This document shows positions 10,092 to 19,791 of a stretch of 64,000 nucleotides of DNA, in pieces. Numbering within the stretch: the first letter of the stretch is position 1; each line of letters opens with the position of its first letter. The notes under the pieces were generated by a model. The model made no database searches and was not told the DNA's origin. It was given only the letters and a program-made list of their open reading frames with translations. The stretch is from the NCBI GenBank assembly GCA_030067915.1, contig JASGCC010000059.1, positions 434,001-498,000 of the forward strand. The letters run 5' to 3'. The stretch comes from Hydractinia echinata. Lineage: Eukaryota > Cnidaria > Hydrozoa > Anthoathecata > Hydractiniidae. Position numbers and translations under genes: made by a program.

Positions 10092-11021
10092 AACCCTTGC
10101 CTTGACAAGTAAATCCTTGATATTTTTATGCCGCATAGTTGCAATAATGGGAGAGTCAGGCCAGATTTTATTGAGCCCTTGGTCATTCTCTATAAGGTGC
10201 CAATGTTTATTAATAATTTTTTTGATTGTAGTATTGTCCTTGGAATAGTGTGTGAAGAAAACTGGATACCTTTGAGTATTATCTGTTTTAGGTGTATCGT
10301 GATAGAGTACATCCTTTTGTGATAAGTTTTTTATTTTTTTCATGTTATCTTGTATTAGTTTTTGGGGGTATCCTCGGTTTTTGAGGACCCATTGCAAGTT
10401 TTTTAATGCTTTGTTTAGCATATCATCCTTGGTAATAAGCATTCTGTATCTTAGGGATTGGGAGTATATAATGGAGGATTTCGTGAATGTTGGATGGAAG
10501 GAGTTGTAGTGGAGGAGGCTAAATGTATCAGTGGGTTTGGTGTATAAACTAGAATAAAGCTTTCGATCTTTTCCTACATGTATGTAGGTGTCCAAAAAAT
10601 TAATTTTATCCCTAGAATAGGTAAAAGTGAATTTGATATGGGGGTGAAGTGAATTAATTTTTTCAAAAAGTTTTCGTAGACATTCTTCTGTGTCAGTATA
10701 TATGAAGAAAACGTCATCGATAAAACGTTTCCAAAGCATAATAGCTGTGGTAAGGGGAAGTATTTTAGTACTTTCATGGTGGCCCATGTAAATGCACGAG
10801 TAAGCGGGTGCACATTTAGAGCCCGTGGCTGTGCCATGAATTTGTTGGTAATAATCATCCATAAATTTAAAACAGTTTTGTTTTAAGACAAAGTCCATCA
10901 TTATTTTAATAGTGTTTAAAGGAGGAGTTTCTGGGGGAAGGATGTCTTTATTTTTTGATAGAGTTTCTAGTAAAGTATAAGCTCCCGACCGTAAGGTTAA
11001 CTGGGTCTCACTAGTCCTCAC
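10086..11021 (-). pseudogene. Penelope-like reverse transcriptase core, 5'-truncated and without endonuclease
   Basis: Open for 311 codons. The first 16 residues are read from the inverted arm; from about residue 17 the protein is a Penelope-like RT. Motifs seen in order: HGTATGSKCAP (thumb-side GT-x-GS motif), WKRFIDDVFFIY with the catalytic Asp pair, INFLDTYI, LYTKPTD, a Cys-free C-terminal region with HWHLIENDQ, and KNIKDLLVKA, which in intact elements leads into the GIY-YIG endonuclease. Here the frame ends in the other arm, so the endonuclease is missing. The first RT motifs (including the first catalytic Asp) are missing too. The frame has no stops, so loss is recent or the core has been copied as a block. 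The arms on both sides are inverted copies of each other. Confidence 0.8.
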
Positions 11022-11385
11022 AAAATCAAAATGATTTAAGACTTAATATAAACCTGAAAATTTTCAAGATCATTATTTACTATAACAACATTATTATTTC
11101 CTATAACACGAACCACCTACCAATCCCTTTGTATTTACAAACTAGTTATCATGCTAGAACAGATGGATTACCATATCTTCTGTAAGGAACATCCCTCTTT
11201 TTCTCTTTTTAGGCCCCCGTCCCAACACGTTGTTTGCCTCAACATTGGCACATACATCTTCGTTACCAATCGAAGTAAAAAATGTAATACAAAAAAGCTA
11301 CTATCATGTTAGTAAAAATAAACAATTGTTTGTTACGATAGACAACAATACGAAAACCCTATTAGGAAACACGTGGGAAACAGCA
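10975..11385 (-). repeat. Inverted arm right of the RT core
   Basis: Counterpart of 9571-10091. It reads without a break into the first codons of the RT frame on the minus strand. Confidence 0.75.
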
Positions 11386-11407
11386 AAACACGCCAACACT
11401 TTAACTA

Positions 11408-12146
11408 AGTCTTCTTTAGCAACGAGAAAGCACATTTTTCCCTTTCCTTTTTCACCTCGCTAATCATCGCACGTGGTTTGTTATCGATTACTTACAAAAT
11501 CTGTTAATCATGGCCAACAAACAAATCGAGAAAGAAATATATAGAGGTAACCCTTCCGTTATAAACAGACCCTTCAAAATGATCGACCGCTTACGCCAGG
11601 TCGGGTTGTTTTGATTCTATCACGGATCAATTCCACTACCCGAGCAGAAAGCGGTATAAGAAACAAGGCCTGTGCGTCTGATGAAGCCCTTGTTTCTTAG
11701 GTCATCCCTTTACCCACGCAACATCCTTTCTCTACATACGATACTTCGAATCCTCCACTGGAGATTAGGGACACCCAATCAAAAAACAAGCACATTTTTC
11801 CCTTTCCTTTTTCACCTTGCTAATCATCGCACGTGGTTTGTTATCGATTACTTAAAAAATCTGTTAATCATGGCCAACAAACAAATCGAGAAAGAAATAT
11901 ATAGAGGTAACCCTTCCGTTATAAACAGACCCTTCAAAATGACCGACCGCTTACGCCAGGTCGGGTTGTTTTGATTCTATCACGGATCAATTTCACTACC
12001 CGAGCAGAAAGCGGTATAAGAAACAAGGCCTGTGCGTCTGATGAAGCCCTTGTTTCTTAGGTCATCCCTTTACCCACACAACATCCTTTCTCTACATACG
12101 ATACTTCGAATCCTCCACTGGAGATTAGGGACACCCAATCAAAAAA
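11408..12146 (+). repeat. Tandem pair of the 380-bp nest unit
   Basis: Two head-to-tail copies (11408-11786 and 11788-12146), nearly identical. The tandem order recalls the partial terminal repeats of Penelope-like elements. Each copy holds a 12-bp stem with a 19-base loop (first copy 11657-11699). Confidence 0.75.
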
Positions 12147-12465
12147 CGTGCATCTATAAACATTCTGAGAGGTCCGCCAGTTAAAGTGTTGGCGTGTATC
12201 ACCCTCGTTTGTACATATTAATTCGTCTACGTTTTACATATTAATTCGTCTGAGGGGGCGAATTTCGCCTCCCCCCACCGGACCGAATAGACCTAAACTG
12301 TAAAGAGGTCCATTGTAAAAATTTTCCTGCATAATATATTAACATTCTGACTCGCTTGACAGGGAGAGCCGGTGATACTCTCAATTGTTATTGTCCTGTT
12401 CCTGAAGAGAAACAATTGCAAATATGTAGCTTTAAATGTTGTTTACAAGTATTAGTGTAAAAATG
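12146..12465 (+). repeat. Outer direct repeat, right copy
   Basis: Matches 6509-6828 and ends at the same base, AGTGTAAAAATG, after which the two flanks differ. No target duplication was found. Confidence 0.8.
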
Positions 12466-12825
12466 GTCGTAAAAAGATAAAAATACAGTCTGACTTGTCG
12501 AACTAGAGATAACATAAATCCAAAAGCACAAAGAAACTTTTTTATGTTATGGTAAGAATTTAGCAAAATTCTCATTAAAAGATTCTTTGTGAGGATTTAT
12601 TTTGCAGATGTAATTAAAACGATGAACGAGCATGTCACTATGGCTACACACTAACAAAATCGAGAACATTTTTTTTTCTTGAGGTTCTACCACACATCTT
12701 GCGTATTACTCTTTGTTTTTTTATGAACAAGGAATGTTTATTTTCAGATAAGATGAAGTTAGAAGTTACATAAACTAGGATTTAACAATTCTTGTTTTCA
12801 ATATAAACTTTTTGCACCCTGCATG

Positions 12826-13804
12826 CTACTGCGTCGACGTAAATTGATGTACGAGATTCTGAATTGCTTTTAACAATTGATCGCGTTGGCGTCTTATATT
12901 TGAACTTCTTGTCAACAAAATAATCGAGTTAAACAGAGAATTCAAATGCAATATACAAAGTGGTTGGCCATAAAATAAAAGTTTTTAGCCTTATCAGTGT
13001 ATTGAAAGAGCTTGAATTGCCTCATTGTGAATGTGACTGTACGTGGAGCGTAACAGACAACTAAACACACGAACAATAACTGGACACTTTTTGTTACGCG
13101 AGATCCATGGTTACTACCTGAATGTCTGTGATTTTCCAAACCTCTAAATTTTTTTTTAATGTGATACAACAGATACAGTTGCAATAACACAGCAGTGGAG
13201 AACAGAAAAATCTCACAAAAACCTTGTAAGATGTACAAACGAGAAATCTCATTGGTTCTGTTATAAATGTTTACTTTCCAATAACCCAAACTCATTTTGT
13301 AGAAAGAGAATGAAAGCGCACCAATAAATGCCAACACACCTAAACTATTAAAGAAAACCTTCCAAAATCGTTCATGTAACCTTCGGTGCGTTACAACAAC
13401 ACATCTTTCAGCTGATATAATAATTGTCTTGATCCAAGAAGACGCTGATGGACTGATGTCTAAAACTGCCTTTGCAATTATAATTATCTCACTGCGCTGA
13501 CCGAGATAATACAGACGATTGGAAGTGTAAGTAAACCGACGATTAGATCGGACAAACTTAAGATAATGAATATGGTGTTAGTTCTGTTTTGTTTTTGATT
13601 TGCCAATGAACATAACAGTAATTTATTAGCGAATATGATGGCTGCTGCCAGAGGCAATAGTATCACCACATATATATGATAGTGTATAGTCTTCATAAGG
13701 TCAACATTTGTTATATTTGAATTTATATTTCTTGGATCTTTTAATAATGCTGTTATCCTTCGAAAAAATAAAGATATGCTAGAAGCGGTAGGCTGCACAT
13801 GCAT
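12826..13804 (-). pseudogene. Class A GPCR pseudogene (two frameshifts)
   Basis: Paralogue of the receptors at 812-1741 and 17932-18843. The start at 13804 gives an N-terminus, TM1 (LLCSLANQKQNRTN) and TM2 (LSLSDLIVG). Near 13490 the frame shifts after TM2. The next frame gives TM3 with SAERCVVV, then TM4-TM6 with YLLYHIKKKF and CYAPRT. Near 12945 the frame shifts again, just before TM7, and the third frame gives NSLFNSIILLTR and the basic tail to a stop at 12826. All seven helices can still be recognised, so decay is recent. It lies directly beside the Penelope-like nest. Its upstream block is reduced to a 26-base remnant, pushed away by a 244-bp repeat. Confidence 0.85.
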
Positions 13805-14137
13805 ATATGTAGCAATACCAATTACATATTTATTAGATTACAATTTTTAATCTAGGTTTTAATTTAAATTCCCATTCTATTCCTCTTTGTACTACATAGA
13901 CGTCATGTGGCTTCCGATGTTTGCCAAGCCTTCACCAATAGCAATTCTATCTTTTTTCGCACACCTGCTAATAACAATTTATTAATATTTTTTTTGAAAT
14001 ATATTGTTGGTGAAGATATTATGATTGTTGTTGTTGGAAAGTATTACTCTTTACTAGTAGTTGTTGGGAATACAAAACCTTTTTAATATTTATTCACAGT
14101 AATGTACGTTTAAAAAAAATTAAAATAGCACGATTTG

Positions 14138-14381
14138 AATTGCTAAATAATTGAACAGTGTTTAGAAATTTATATTCCTTTAACTATTCCCAAACTTTCT
14201 TTTAAAAGTGACTTATCGGAACTATGAAAAGCAACAGAAAAAAGATATTCGCCTGGATAAAATGGTCCAATGGTGTGAAGGGTTCGTAGCCACACAATTA
14301 CACAGATATCACATACTTTTATTTTAACACCAAAAACGAATCAAAACTAAAGTTTTTGTCGGCGCTGCCTTGACGTAAACA
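14138..14381 (+). repeat. Interspersed 250-bp repeat, copy 2
   Basis: See 8124-8381. It lies between the pseudogene start (13804) and its remnant promoter block (14435-14460). Either it inserted there or it is receptor flank that was copied into the Penelope nest. Confidence 0.75.
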
Positions 14382-14434
14382 GATTCTGTTCTGAGTATAA
14401 CAAAACATTGGTTTCAGCCTTTGTTATTAAAAAA

Positions 14435-14460
14435 TGATACACGCTGTCTCGCTGTGTGAT
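14435..14460 (-). promoter_or_regulatory. Remnant of the receptor upstream block
   Basis: ATACACGCTGTCTCGCTGTG matches the tip of the blocks at 1945 and 18952; the CCAAT part is lost. It is about 630 bp from the pseudogene start. Confidence 0.4.
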
Positions 14461-17093
14461 GTGTAACATAAATCAGTGACTATTCTCTTGCCTTTTTAGC
14501 ATCATTTTTTTAAGAAAATTGTTAATTTCATAATAATTTTGTATTTGCTAGAAATTTTTTGACTTATATGTTTGTACTAATCCAAAAGGATTTAAAAAAA
14601 ATTATTTCGTTTGCTAAGAGGTGTATTTACTTTGAACGTTCATCAATTAAATATATATCAAGTTTTACTTTTTATGTATAAGATGAAACAATTACTTTGA
14701 TTAAATTTGAACTCGAATTCATTTCTCTCTCTACAAATATGGTGTCATGTTTTCAAAATATGTAGCTGTATGTAATTTGTGAAATTATGTGCTGCGAATG
14801 TCCTTCTGTACGAATAATGAAATGTAAATAAAATATATAGATTTATTGTTTCCTAGTGAAAATGTAATCAAATATTTAATCTGTTCCGTTTGTTTCTAAC
14901 ATTTTTGTTTCCCGTCTTTAGAATTGTTTTGATAAGAATTACGCAATTAATATTGGGAATTAAATAGATTAAATATTTTGAAACATTTGTTCCCTGGTGT
15001 TTTAATGGTTTCGTATCCAATCTTCCGTGAATACAAGAGTGCTATAGTCATTTATACAATATAACGTTCAAAAATCTCGATGACGTTAACATTTTTCTTG
15101 TGATACCATCAATTTAACATTGGAGTTAAATAAACAACTAAACTTTTTTCAGGTGATCAGCAAAACACGTTAATTATTCACGGTCAGCATAATAAATGCC
15201 ATATTTGTAATCTCAATGTAATTTGCAATCCAGCAATATAGCTATAATAAAATATAAATTTGACAGAGATTTCATATTTGTTAAATTAAGTCTCAGGACC
15301 AGAAATTGATCCTGTGTTTAAAAACAATTTAAATCACTTCTTAAAGTTTAATTTTAGGATTTAAAAAAAAACACACACACAATCAAATTCATTTACAAGT
15401 TACATTCAAAAAAATATGAGGGTGGACTTGTACGTCCCCCTCTTCATGCCTAGTAGGAATTGGGTTATAATGTTAAAAGTCTGACACTTAATTTGGTTAC
15501 GTAAACCATACCATAGCGTCTTCATTTCACTGTCTTTACTTGCTAGCAATTTCTTAGGCTAATTGTTCGTTTTCCCTTATGTCAAATCAACAAAGGTATT
15601 ACGTTTAGTAATATCAAATCATAATGTATAAAATGTATGAAGCATCATATGAAATTCTTGGATGTAAATGTTATCGTAAAGAGGAAATTACATAAAACTC
15701 AAAAATTGCGTTGGTTATGATCTGCTGGGACAATAACATATCGTTTGCTCAAGTCATGATCTGTAAAAAGCCAGAACGAAGATAATAGATAGGCATAGGG
15801 AAAATGCTTAAACTACAGATGCAATAATAACAATTATTTTTTCCGAATTTAAAAACCATTTACAACATTACAACATCATCATTTCTTGATTTCACGTTAA
15901 TTAGCATAAACGCTCATCATCAAATTAAATATTATTTACAAATAACTTATACAATTTACCAAACATGGTATATCTTTTAATAAATGAGTTGATATTGCCT
16001 GAATATCAGAAATCATCCATAAAGGCCCTTCAAAATTGCAAGAACAAGAAATCGACCGAAAGGAACGCGACAAAGGTATCATAATGGTTGGTTAAATGCT
16101 CTGACAGCCGAGCTGCAGAATGAACATTATTACAGCAATCTGTTAGAGGATAGTTCCTACGCTAAATTGTACCACAAACTTAAAATTACACTAGCTTTTA
16201 TTTTGACATAAATAGCTAACGCTACAAAGCATTATATAGTGCCAACTCCCGTCAGCATTTGCCACAAAACGCAATTATGAGGACATTAGAAGGTAAGAAG
16301 GTACCAGGAGTTATAATACCCTAATTGCATCTTTAAAAATACCCGTACGTGCGTTTCAACTTAAAAAAGGCGTTATAACGAAGCGGACTTCTTAGAGACT
16401 ATACATATGAATGAGTGAGAACAGCATCACTTCATTAAATATTACGTAGAAAATATATTTATAAGTAAATTTTCGCTGAGTTCCATGAAACCAATCTAAA
16501 AACGCATCGTAACAACTTTTAAGTCTTTATTTTAATTTTCACTGAATTTACATGATTTTTCCAGCTTAAAAAGTATGGTTTTGAGAAACTACTCGCACAA
16601 AATAGACGATTTCGTATTATATCTTCAAATTTTCATATGTTCATCACTATGTTCGTCTGGTTCGTTTTTGTCAGCCACGACCTCGCATGAATGCAGTTAA
16701 AATTTGCCACAAAATAAAGGTGAAGGTGTAGAGAGCACTAGGGTGATGATAAGTGGCAAACGTCTGCGTCTCTATGGGTTAGTTTGGACAAATTTTGCCC
16801 TCAAAGCATTTCCCAAGTTCAGGTTATTTTGGCCAGAAAATATTCAATTACTTTTTTACAGCGGCAAACCTTCCCAAATATGTCACTCCTTACGTTACAT
16901 GCTGTTTGTCAACGAGTGGAAGAGTCTGCTGACCTTGAATATTGAACATAAAATATATTGAACATAAAATATAAGTGTGGCACGAATGAAAAGAATTCTT
17001 TTTTTGAAACGGCTTTCAACTTTTGAAAGAATTTATCTATCTAGCTAAACCAATTTATTAAAACAAAACATTTATAACAAATAAATAAATAAT
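14461..17093. other. Intergenic, nothing recognised
   Basis: AT-rich with only short chance open frames (such as 16704-16961). A short stretch near 16525-16560 resembles 35390-35425, perhaps an old repeat. Confidence 0.5.
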
Positions 17094-17097
17094 TTAA

Positions 17098-17533
17098 CCC
17101 TATTGTGTCCAGGGGGTGGTGGGGGATGGGGCGCCCCACACCTGCTTGTTTTTTTTAATAACTCTTTTGTTGCATGGTTATGATGCATTCTGAGTTTTCA
17201 TATATATGTATTAGGCACCTGCATGTCGAATATTTAGGTATCATACCTCTCAGAGTGTTAGATATTGGCTATTACTCGAAACTACCCTTAAAAATCTCTA
17301 TGAAAACCTTATAATCGGGAAGTATAAGAACTTTCGATGGGATTATTGAAACGTAATCCGATTTTTTCGGATTTGACCCAAAAATCGGGAAAATCGGGTT
17401 TTCGGGCAATTTTTGGGTTTTTTATGCGAATTATATAAAAACCGATGACATCAGAGAAAAAGTACTGAAAAAGTTAGCCCCCCCCACAACCCGGTCATAA
17501 TGTGTGCAAAAAAAAAACCCGGACCAAATAGGG
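17098..17533. mobile_element. TTAA-flanked MITE, piggyBac-like ends
   Basis: 436 bp. The left end CCCTATTGTGTCC and the right end, read in reverse (CCCTATTTGGTCC), are inverted, each flanked by TTAA (17094-17097 and 17534-17537). piggyBac elements use TTAA and often start CCCT (known). C-runs and G-runs lie just inside. No coding is present. Confidence 0.65.
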
Positions 17534-17931
17534 TTAAGTGAAAATATAATTTGTTATTGCGTGATTATAAAAAGTTTACACAATCTTTAGAAAGTAGTAT
17601 CGACCTTTGCACAACTTAGCTCATTGATCCCTTCTCCGTCATCGTCTCCTTCCAATTATCAGAACCATTGTCGACAGAATTAGTTTGACAAAGCCTCCTG
17701 GCATCAGCAATTAGCCACCCGACTAAGACAGACTAACATCTTTGTTAGTTTGTGAAAGGTGTTGCATCTGCCAAGTAACTTTTTAAATAGGACAGCGATT
17801 CAAATGTCACTATTTTTTCCTTTATCCACCGACCATTAGAACGGTTCACTCATTTTCCTTCCTTTTTTTCTGTTGCGAATGCGATCAACAAGATTCTAAA
17901 TCATTCATTAATGTTCAGTTTTCTTAGTACA

Positions 17932-18843
17932 CTACTCTCTTGGCGCACTTGAAGTCATAGTGCTAAGTCTTTTTACTAATTGGTCGCGTTGTCGTTTTAT
18001 GTTAGTACTTCTTGTGAGCAAGATTACCGAATTTACGAAGGAGTTCATATAAACAAGAAAAAGTGGTATCTCGTCAAAATAAAAATCGGTAACCTGATCT
18101 TTATATAGAAGGAGACCAAATTCTCTCATAATGTACGTGGCGGTATGTGGTGCATAACAGACAACTAAACACACAAATAACAACTGAATGCTTTTGGTTA
18201 CGCGAGATCCATGGTTCGTAGCAGAATGTCGACTACCCTCCATTGCTCTAACTTTCTGCTTAATGTGATATAAGAGATATAGTTGCAACAAGCCAGCAGT
18301 TAAAAACATCATACCTTCTGCAGTAATTTGCAGGGCAGACCATATATGGTTTTTTTCAATTTTTGCATTGGTGGTAGTCCTGTTTCTATCCCAATAAGCT
18401 AATGCAACTCTATATGAAGATGCCATCAGCGTAGCAAGAAAAGACATTGCGATAAAACAGTTAAAGAAAATCTTCCTAAATCGTTCATGCAATCTTGGGT
18501 ATATTACAACAAAACATCTTTCAGCTGAAATGATAATGGTCATCACCCAAGAAAACAGAGGTGGTCCTATGTCGAAAAAAGCTTGTAACATTCTGCTTTT
18601 CTCGGTATGCCCACCAAGAAAGGACAGAGATGTTAGTGGTAGTGTCACTAAACCAACCAGTAGATCTGATACACTTAAAATGATGAACATGATGTTGGTT
18701 CTGCCCCGTTTTTGGTTTGCCAAGAAAAACAATAATATCACATTGGAAAGCATTATCGCTGTCGCAAGGCATAATTTCATCACTGCGTTGACATGATAAT
18801 GTATCACTTTTACTGAATTGGTGTTCGTCTGATTCAGATCCAT
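17932..18843 (-). CDS. Class A (rhodopsin-like) G protein-coupled receptor, single exon
   Basis: Intact 303-residue frame for a seven-helix plasma-membrane receptor, ligand unknown. N-terminus with a sequon at Asn4; TM1 with SNVILL; TM2 LSVSDLLVG; TM3 SAERCFVV in place of DRY; a long basic third loop, HIKQKVRAMEGSRHSATNHG; TM6 CYAP in place of CWxP; TM7 NSFVNSVILL in place of NPxxY; basic tail with NIKRQRDQLVK. It is closely related to the receptor at 812-1741, with best conservation in TM2, TM3, the third loop and helix 8. The upstream block at 18952-19055 starts about 110 bp before the ATG. The altered DRY, CWxP and NPxxY switches are shared by all copies, so they define the family and are not decay. 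Confidence 0.9.
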   Translation of the reverse strand: MDLNQTNTNSVKVIHYHVNAVMKLCLATAIMLSNVILLFFLANQKRGRTNIMFIILSVSDLLVGLVTLPLTSLSFLGGHTEKSRMLQAFFDIGPPLFSWVMTIIISAERCFVVIYPRLHERFRKIFFNCFIAMSFLATLMASSYRVALAYWDRNRTTTNAKIEKNHIWSALQITAEGMMFLTAGLLQLYLLYHIKQKVRAMEGSRHSATNHGSRVTKSIQLLFVCLVVCYAPHTATYIMREFGLLLYKDQVTDFYFDEIPLFLVYMNSFVNSVILLTRSTNIKRQRDQLVKRLSTMTSSAPRE

Positions 18844-18951
18844 CTTGCTTTGTTTTTACACTGTCGACCTGTTCTAACTTGTTTTGGAAAAATATGAACT
18901 GTAAAATGTTTGATTGGCGTATTAAAATCTTTCTTATTTTATTATCAATAT

Positions 18952-19055
18952 TATAACACTCGCTGTCTGTCTGTGAGCCAATTTAAAACCGGGGTTTTGT
19001 AATTGAAAACGCCATTATAATCGCACCTATAACGATAGCAATTACCCCCGTTCAA
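18952..19055 (-). promoter_or_regulatory. Conserved upstream block of the receptor genes (copy 2)
   Basis: Aligns with 1945-2048 over its whole length, including the CTGTGA-CCAATTTAAAA and AACGCCATTATAATCGC parts. It lies 109-212 bp upstream of the start at 18843. Confidence 0.55.
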
Positions 19056-19653
19056 GTTTCAAATACTGTGGAATTTTTATTGGCTAAAGACTGATATAAA
19101 TTTGATTTTCTTTATTTTTTCCTCAGATGTTTTAATAAGAATTATATTATTTTAGTATAAATGTAATAATTATTTTAAAATTACGTGAAATTTCTATTAT
19201 TGTATTTTCTATTACGTTCAACGTTGTTAGATTTCTATTGAATGTTTACTGTTTTTTTTTTCATTCACTTAAAAATAGGCGAAAGCATAATTGTTCTATC
19301 ATAAAAGTGATAGCTTTTGAATTCCCATTGAATGATTGTTATAAATTGTGTGTTGGAGTTAAAACTTTTTAAAGTTTTAATTATTGCTCTATTAGTATCA
19401 TAGGAAAGATGTGTTGTTGCTGTTGATGTTGTTGTTGTTGTTGATTATCGAACAATTTTTGTGTAATACCTATATCTTTATCCTTGTCTGCTCCTTAAGG
19501 ACTTGCCGCAATATGATTAACCAAAGAATCACATGTTTACCTTTTGGAAATGTTGGAAATGTAACTTCCCTCTGAAATTTTAAAGTCTCTCTCGTTTCAA
19601 TCACGGTGATTAAAAAATTACAAGAAAAAGAAACAAATTTCCCTGACTAACAA

Positions 19654-19791
19654 TCTATATTAAATTACCCGTATACATCTGTCTGTCTGTCCGTCTGTCA
19701 CGCAAAATGGTACCGGAAGTAGCGAGACGCACGAAATGCGGTATAAAAAGAACAGGCGAACCTGTGAATTTTTTCACGGGCCACCGACTAG
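19654..19791 (+). mobile_element. Mini-Helitron (138 bp)
   Basis: Starts TCTATATTAAATTACCC directly after an A and ends CTAG directly before a T. Just inside the 3' end is a hairpin (CCTGTGAA...TTCACGGG). A 5' TC, a 3' hairpin followed by CTRR and insertion between A and T are Helitron marks (known). Relatives: 32339-32442, 45673-45798, 56284-56408 and 56469-56594. Confidence 0.68.

Larger units (their letters stand above)
6509..12465. mobile_element. Penelope-like element nest (composite of repeats around an RT core)
   Basis: A patchwork of about 6 kb bounded by two direct 320-bp repeats (6509-6828 and 12146-12465). Inside are: a unit of about 380 bp, whole at 8385-8764, in pieces at 7180-7263 and 7562-7667, and as a tandem inverted pair at 11408-12146; a unit of about 700 bp at 8770-9465, whose earlier copy (7262-8123) is interrupted; a short unit at 6837-7074 and 9467-9621; and inverted arms around a reverse transcriptase core. 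Long terminal-like repeats in direct and inverted order are typical of Penelope-like elements (known). No GIY-YIG endonuclease was found and the RT lacks its N-terminal part, so the locus is non-autonomous or dead. Confidence 0.6.

Noticed and set aside
11671..11700. Hammerhead ribozyme in the Penelope unit (CTGATGA box)
   Set aside because: The CTGATGA box is present but no GAAA box follows at stem II, and the cleavage-site strand does not fit. Only a plain hairpin can be supported.
18521..18796. Open frames overlapping the receptor genes on other frames or strand (also 1332-1598)
   Set aside because: Shadows of the receptor coding sequence; they recur only because the receptors are alike.
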